Source: Pseudomonas sp. dw_612
Lineage (GTDB): Bacteria > Pseudomonadota > Gammaproteobacteria > Pseudomonadales > Pseudomonadaceae
Assembly: GCF_018449725.1 (NCBI RefSeq)
Contig: NZ_JAAVVC010000015.1
Coordinates: forward strand, 62,001-126,000
Length of the DNA: 64,000 nt
Direction of reading: 5' to 3'
Shown: positions 59,828 to 64,000 of the stretch, in pieces
Position numbering within the stretch: position 1 is the first letter of the stretch
Layout of the letters: every line of letters begins with the position of its first letter
Notes under the pieces: model-generated
What the model was told of the DNA's origin: nothing
The model's input: only the letters and a program-made list of their open reading frames with translations
Database searches by the model: none
Program-made: the position numbers and the translations under genes

Positions 59828-62800
59828 TCAGCCTTCATGCGCCACCTCCCTGTCCGGCAGTACGCCAACGCGACGTTTGAGCGACTGCAATACATCGTCC
59901 ACATAGGTAAAGATCACCGGCACCACCAACAAACTGAGCAATGTCGAGGTCAGCAAACCGCCGATCACCACGACGGCCATCGGCTGCCGGAAACTCGGGT
60001 CTTCGCCGATGCCCATCGCGGTCGGTAGCATCCCGGCGCCCATGGCGATGGTGGTCATCAGGATCGGGCGGGCACGCTTGTGGCAAGCGTTGACCAACGC
60101 ATCGTAGCGATTCAGGCCGTAATCCCGGCGCGCCATGATCGCGTACTCCACCAACAGAATTGAGTTCTTGGTCACGATCCCCATCAGCATCAGCAAACCG
60201 ATCACTGACGGCAGGGAAAAACTCAGGTTGCAGATCAACAGTGCGACCAGCGCGCCGCCCAACGACAGCGGCAAGGCCGACAGAATCGTCGCCGGCTGCA
60301 AGAAATCGTGGAACAGCAACACCAGCACCGCATAAATACAAAACACGCCGATGGCCATGGCCAAGCTGAAACTGCCGAACAGTTCACTCATCAGTTGCAA
60401 CTCGCCCGCCTCCACCAGTTTCACTTCGGGGGGAAGATTTTTCATCACCGGCAACTGGCTGGCCTCGGCCATGACTTCACCCACGGTGCGGCCATTGAGC
60501 TCGATGGACAGCGTGATGTTGCGCAAGCGGTCGAGCCGGGTGATTTGCGCCGGCCCGCTGCCCATGCGCAGGTCACCCAGTGAAGCCAGTGACACCTGGC
60601 CGTCGCGACCGGTCACGCGCAATTGGTTGATCGCGTCCAGGTCGTTGCGCACCAGCGGGTCCATGCGCACCCGAACATCCACCTGACGTTGCGACAAGTT
60701 GATCTTGCCCAGTGCCGAGGAATATTCACCATAGGTCGCCATGCGCAGGGTATCGGCGATTTCCTGGCTGGTGATGCCCTGCTCCGCCGCCCGGGCGAAA
60801 TCGGGGTGCATCTGGATTTCCGGACGCTGCAACGCGGCACTGGACGTCACGTTGCCGATGCCTTGCAATTGCCGCAGCTGCGGCTCCAGGGCGCTGGCGG
60901 TGCGCACCAGCAAGTCGCCGTCGTCACTGGCCAGCACGATGTCAAGTTTCTCGCCGCTGCCATCGCCGCCGACGTTGACCCGCACCCCAGGCAAGGTGCG
61001 CAACGCCTGGCGGATTTTCGCTTCGACTTCGACCTGCTTGAGCGCGCGCTCACCACGGGGCACCAGGTCCACGGTGATAATCGAATCACCATTGCCGGTG
61101 ATGTCCTTGGGCCCGGAGCCTGAGCTGCTGGCGGTTCCCACCGAACTGAAGACGTGTTTGACTTCAGGCATGGCGTTGAGCTTTTCGTTGGCCAGCAGGG
61201 TCATTGCCGTGGTCTGGTCCAGGGTCGCGCCGGGTGGCAGTTCGAGAATGACTTTGCTGCGGGACGTATCGGCGGCCGGCAGAAAACTGGTGGGCAGCAA
61301 TGGAATCAGCATCAGCGAACCGATGAAAAACAAGCTGGCGCAGAGCATCGTGGTTCTGCGCCAGTTCAGCGTGCCGTGAATCCAGCCCAGATAACGCTTC
61401 ATGACCCTGCCATCGTGCTCGGCCTCGTGCCGGGCCCGCAGGAAATAGGCGGCCATCATCGGCGTCAGCAACCGCGCTACCAGCAAGGAAAAGAGCAGCG
61501 CGGCCGAGGCCGTCACTCCAAACTGGCGGAAGATGATGCCGGCGATACCGCCCATGAACGCCGTGGGCAGGAACACCGCGACCAGGGTCATGGTGGTCGC
61601 CAGCACCGCAAGGCCGATTTCGTCCGCCGCTTCGATGGCCGCCTGGCGTGGGGTCTTGCCCATGCGCAAGTGTCGGGCGATGTTCTCGATCTCGACGATG
61701 GCATCGTCCACCAGCACGCCGATGACCAGCGCCAGGGCCAGCAAGGACACGGTGTTCAGCGTGAAACCGGCCAGGTACATCACGCCAAATGTGGGAATGA
61801 TCGACAGGGGCAATGCCGTGGCCACGATCAGCGTCGCCCGCCAGTCGCGCAAAAACCACCAGACCACCAGCACCGCCAGGAGCATGCCTTCGTACAACAA
61901 GCTCATCGAACCGTGGTAGTTGTCGATGACCGACTCCACGGCATCGCTCGCTTCAACGATCTGCACGTTGGGATGTTGTTTGGCGAACTCGGTCATGGCT
62001 TCACGCACGCCAGCGGCCACGCCGACATCGGAGAACCCCAGCGAACGCACGACCTGAAAACCGATCACCGGTTTGCCATCGCGAAACGCCCGGGTGCTGC
62101 GTTCGGCGTGGGTGTCGCGGATATCCGCCAGTTGCCGCAACGGCAGCAGGCGCCCGTCACCGCTCGGAATATCAATGGCACCGAGCGCCGCCGGGTCGTC
62201 AATCGCTCCCAGCGTGCGAAGTGACTGCTGCCCGCTGCCGAGGTTGCCCTGGCCGCCGGAGTTGTCCTTCTGCATCGCTTTCAGTTGACCCGCCACATCG
62301 GAGACGCGGATACCGAGCCCGGCCATCAACGCTGGGTCAAGGTTGACCTGAATTTCCCGATCAACCCCGCCCATCCGCGAAATCAGCGCCACGCCCTGGA
62401 CCGACAGCAGTTTTTTGCTCAGCTCATTGTCGACAAACCACGACAACGCCTCTTCATCCAGGCTGTCGGAATCGACGACGTATGTCAGCAGCGAACTGGC
62501 GCTGGTGGTCAGCCGCGAGACGGACGGCGTGTCCAGCGCCGCGGGCAGTTGCGGAATCGCGCTGTCCACCGCGTTGCGCACTTCATTCAGCGCCTCGTTG
62601 CCATCCTTTTCGATGGCGAAACTGACGCTGATGCTGACGGCGCCGTCGGTGATGATCGTGGTCACGTGCTTGAGCAAGCGCAGGGACGTGAGTTGGTCTT
62701 CGAGCTTGCGCGCCACCTCGGTTTCCAGTTGCTCGGGCGCTGCGCCTTCGAGGGAGGCGCTGATGACCACCACCGGCAGGTCCATGTCCGGAAAATCCTG

Positions 62801-62902
62801 GATGCCGAGTTTGTCGAAACCTATGAGGCCGAAGATCGTCAGCAGGATAAACAGCATCACCGCCGGGACCGGATGGCGGATCGACAGCGCGGAAATATTC
62901 AT
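59828..62902 (-). CDS. RND multidrug efflux transporter permease
   Basis: The 1024-residue protein has twelve membrane helices and HAE-1/HAE-2-type features: MNISALSIRHPVPAVMLFILLTIFGLIGF, the proton-relay Asp pair in VIGVLVDDAIVEIENI, GIVTKNSILLVEY and the porter domains between. It expels substrates with the adaptor upstream (4-bp ATGA overlap). No outer-membrane factor gene is in view. The drug or metabolite handled is unknown; it lies next to the quorum-sensing cassette. Confidence 0.93.
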   Translation of the reverse strand: MNISALSIRHPVPAVMLFILLTIFGLIGFDKLGIQDFPDMDLPVVVISASLEGAAPEQLETEVARKLEDQLTSLRLLKHVTTIITDGAVSISVSFAIEKDGNEALNEVRNAVDSAIPQLPAALDTPSVSRLTTSASSLLTYVVDSDSLDEEALSWFVDNELSKKLLSVQGVALISRMGGVDREIQVNLDPALMAGLGIRVSDVAGQLKAMQKDNSGGQGNLGSGQQSLRTLGAIDDPAALGAIDIPSGDGRLLPLRQLADIRDTHAERSTRAFRDGKPVIGFQVVRSLGFSDVGVAAGVREAMTEFAKQHPNVQIVEASDAVESVIDNYHGSMSLLYEGMLLAVLVVWWFLRDWRATLIVATALPLSIIPTFGVMYLAGFTLNTVSLLALALVIGVLVDDAIVEIENIARHLRMGKTPRQAAIEAADEIGLAVLATTMTLVAVFLPTAFMGGIAGIIFRQFGVTASAALLFSLLVARLLTPMMAAYFLRARHEAEHDGRVMKRYLGWIHGTLNWRRTTMLCASLFFIGSLMLIPLLPTSFLPAADTSRSKVILELPPGATLDQTTAMTLLANEKLNAMPEVKHVFSSVGTASSSGSGPKDITGNGDSIITVDLVPRGERALKQVEVEAKIRQALRTLPGVRVNVGGDGSGEKLDIVLASDDGDLLVRTASALEPQLRQLQGIGNVTSSAALQRPEIQMHPDFARAAEQGITSQEIADTLRMATYGEYSSALGKINLSQRQVDVRVRMDPLVRNDLDAINQLRVTGRDGQVSLASLGDLRMGSGPAQITRLDRLRNITLSIELNGRTVGEVMAEASQLPVMKNLPPEVKLVEAGELQLMSELFGSFSLAMAIGVFCIYAVLVLLFHDFLQPATILSALPLSLGGALVALLICNLSFSLPSVIGLLMLMGIVTKNSILLVEYAIMARRDYGLNRYDALVNACHKRARPILMTTIAMGAGMLPTAMGIGEDPSFRQPMAVVVIGGLLTSTLLSLLVVPVIFTYVDDVLQSLKRRVGVLPDREVAHEG

Positions 62903-64000
62903 GGCTGGGCCACCTGCGGCTGTGGCTGGACCAGGGTGACGCTCGCGCCATCACTGAGAAAGGCGCCGCCGGAGCGGACGATGCGCGCGGGCTCATCCAG
63001 GCCGGACAGAATTTCCACCGAGTTCATCAGGCGCCGGCCAACCTCGACGGGGCGCTGGGCGACGTGGGAATCGTCCCCCAGAGTGAACACGTAAGAGCGA
63101 CCGTCGCGCAGGATCACCGCCGTGTCCGGCACCGTGAGGGCTTCGCGGGGCGGCAGTTCGATCTGGCCGCTGGCGTACATGCCGGCCTGGGCCGGGCTGT
63201 CTTTCGGCAGCGCGACATAGATCAGCGCACGGCTGGTTTTCGTGCTCAGGGTCGGCGACACCAGGCGCACTTTCCCCTCCAGGCTCTGCCCGCCCGGCAA
63301 GGTCAGACGCGCGACCTGGCCTGGCTCCACGCGGGACAGCTGACGTGCGTCCAGTTCCGCCTGCCATTCGATGCGCCCGTCACGCACCAGGCGAAACAGT
63401 TCATCGCCGGCCGACGGCACCTGGCCGAGCAACGCGGTGCGCGAGGAAATGATGCCGTCGTCGACCGCAACGATGCGCGTCTGCTTGAGGCGAATTTGCG
63501 CGGTTTGCAGCTCTGCTTTGGCGCCGGCCAGATCGGCCTTCGCGGTGGCGACCTTGATGCGGTAATCCTCGCGTTGCTGCTCTGACAAGGCGCCGCCCTG
63601 CCCCACAATCCCGGCGCGGCGATCATTGGAAGTGGCTTGCTGCAAACTGGCGACAGCCTGAGCGACCAGTGCCTGCTGCTTGCTCTCTTCGGCCAGCACG
63701 GTTTCCGGGGCCAGGATCGCCAGCAACTGGCCTTTCTTCACCCGGCTGCCGACATCCGCTTCTAGACTGGCGATGCGCAAGCTGCTGGTCTCGGCACTGA
63801 TCACCGCTTCTTGCCAGGGCGCCAGTGCGCCGCTGGCCGACAGCAACTGCGGCCACTGTTGCCGACGCGCCTGGACCACTTCGACGCTCAAACTGGCGAC
63901 GCTTGGGGCATCCGCCACGGGTTCGGTTTTTTGGCCCAGAGAGACAAAAGCTACCACCGCCACGAGCACGCCAGCGGCGATCAACCCATTGCGCAAGGCC
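62899..64000 (-). CDS. RND efflux periplasmic adaptor (MFP), cut by window edge
   Basis: About 365 residues are visible; the frame has only a TTG at 63996 near the edge and continues beyond it with GCC, so the true start is probably outside. The sequence has a hydrophobic N-terminal anchor (LIAAGVLVAVVAFVSLG), lipoyl half-motifs (GALAPWQEAVISAETSSLRIASLEADVGSRVKKGQLLAIL), an alpha-hairpin and beta-barrel (GEVPSAGDELFRLV-like). It pairs with the RND pump. Confidence 0.88.
   Translation of the reverse strand, partial: ALRNGLIAAGVLVAVVAFVSLGQKTEPVADAPSVASLSVEVVQARRQQWPQLLSASGALAPWQEAVISAETSSLRIASLEADVGSRVKKGQLLAILAPETVLAEESKQQALVAQAVASLQQATSNDRRAGIVGQGGALSEQQREDYRIKVATAKADLAGAKAELQTAQIRLKQTRIVAVDDGIISSRTALLGQVPSAGDELFRLVRDGRIEWQAELDARQLSRVEPGQVARLTLPGGQSLEGKVRLVSPTLSTKTSRALIYVALPKDSPAQAGMYASGQIELPPREALTVPDTAVILRDGRSYVFTLGDDSHVAQRPVEVGRRLMNSVEILSGLDEPARIVRSGGAFLSDGASVTLVQPQPQVAQP

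Overview
The window comes from a Pseudomonas chromosome, most probably the P. fluorescens lineage. Supporting this are the galU-gor order, OprD-type porins, a mannitol/sorbitol-type binding protein with an AraC regulator, ModE-controlled modABC, GC-rich coding sequence, and the interspersed palindromes (GGGAGCGGGCTTGCTCGCG family) typical of this genus. No phage, plasmid, transposase or CRISPR array was seen.

Layout. 0-3.5 kb: start of gor, galU, and small conserved proteins and lipoproteins. 3.5-6.6 kb: an alkylation-damage regulon (ogt, an unassigned 2OG-Fe(II) oxygenase, alkB, ada). Two matched Ada-box promoters lie in front of ogt and ada, and Ada has lost three of its four zinc cysteines. 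6.6-12.5 kb: a GyrI-like protein, an AcuI-type reductase, a large Gly/Trp-rich exported protein with a DUF502 membrane protein, and a nitronate-monooxygenase-like enzyme. 12.7-15.3 kb: modABC behind a ModE-like operator. 15.4-19.3 kb: topoisomerase IB, several small proteins, tRNA-Leu and tRNA-Cys. 19.5-23 kb: a DUF4198-DUF1624-OprD operon.

23.3-45.6 kb is a broad nitrogen/carbon catabolic region: Lrp regulator, HAD hydrolase, class III aminotransferase, GhrA, tartrate-dehydrogenase-like enzyme, SSADH, then a tight operon. That operon encodes a HAD-II protein, a flavin amine oxidase, a dipeptide-type ABC transporter with fused ATPases, a three-subunit [2Fe-2S]/FAD dehydrogenase (HcnABC/OoxAB architecture) and an ArgE-like deacylase. 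It is headed by an aldehyde dehydrogenase diverging from a GNAT and a bicupin gene. The gene set suggests uptake of a charged amine or amino-acid conjugate (opine-like), oxidative cleavage, transamination and aldehyde oxidation. The substrate is not determinable from sequence.

45.6-55.9 kb: a LysR/epimerase divergon, a PheC-like periplasmic dehydratase, OprD, LysR, a DUF1445 hydro-lyase, an AraC regulator, and a polyol-type binding protein followed directly by a sorbitol-type SDR with no transporter permease or ATPase genes.

56-59.8 kb is visibly AT-richer and holds a quorum-sensing cassette: an AHL-type LuxR, a LysE/RhtB exporter, a LuxI synthase with a lux-box-like operator, and a LuxR-type regulator without the AHL pocket signature. 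59.8-64 kb: an RND pump and its adaptor, truncated by the window edge.
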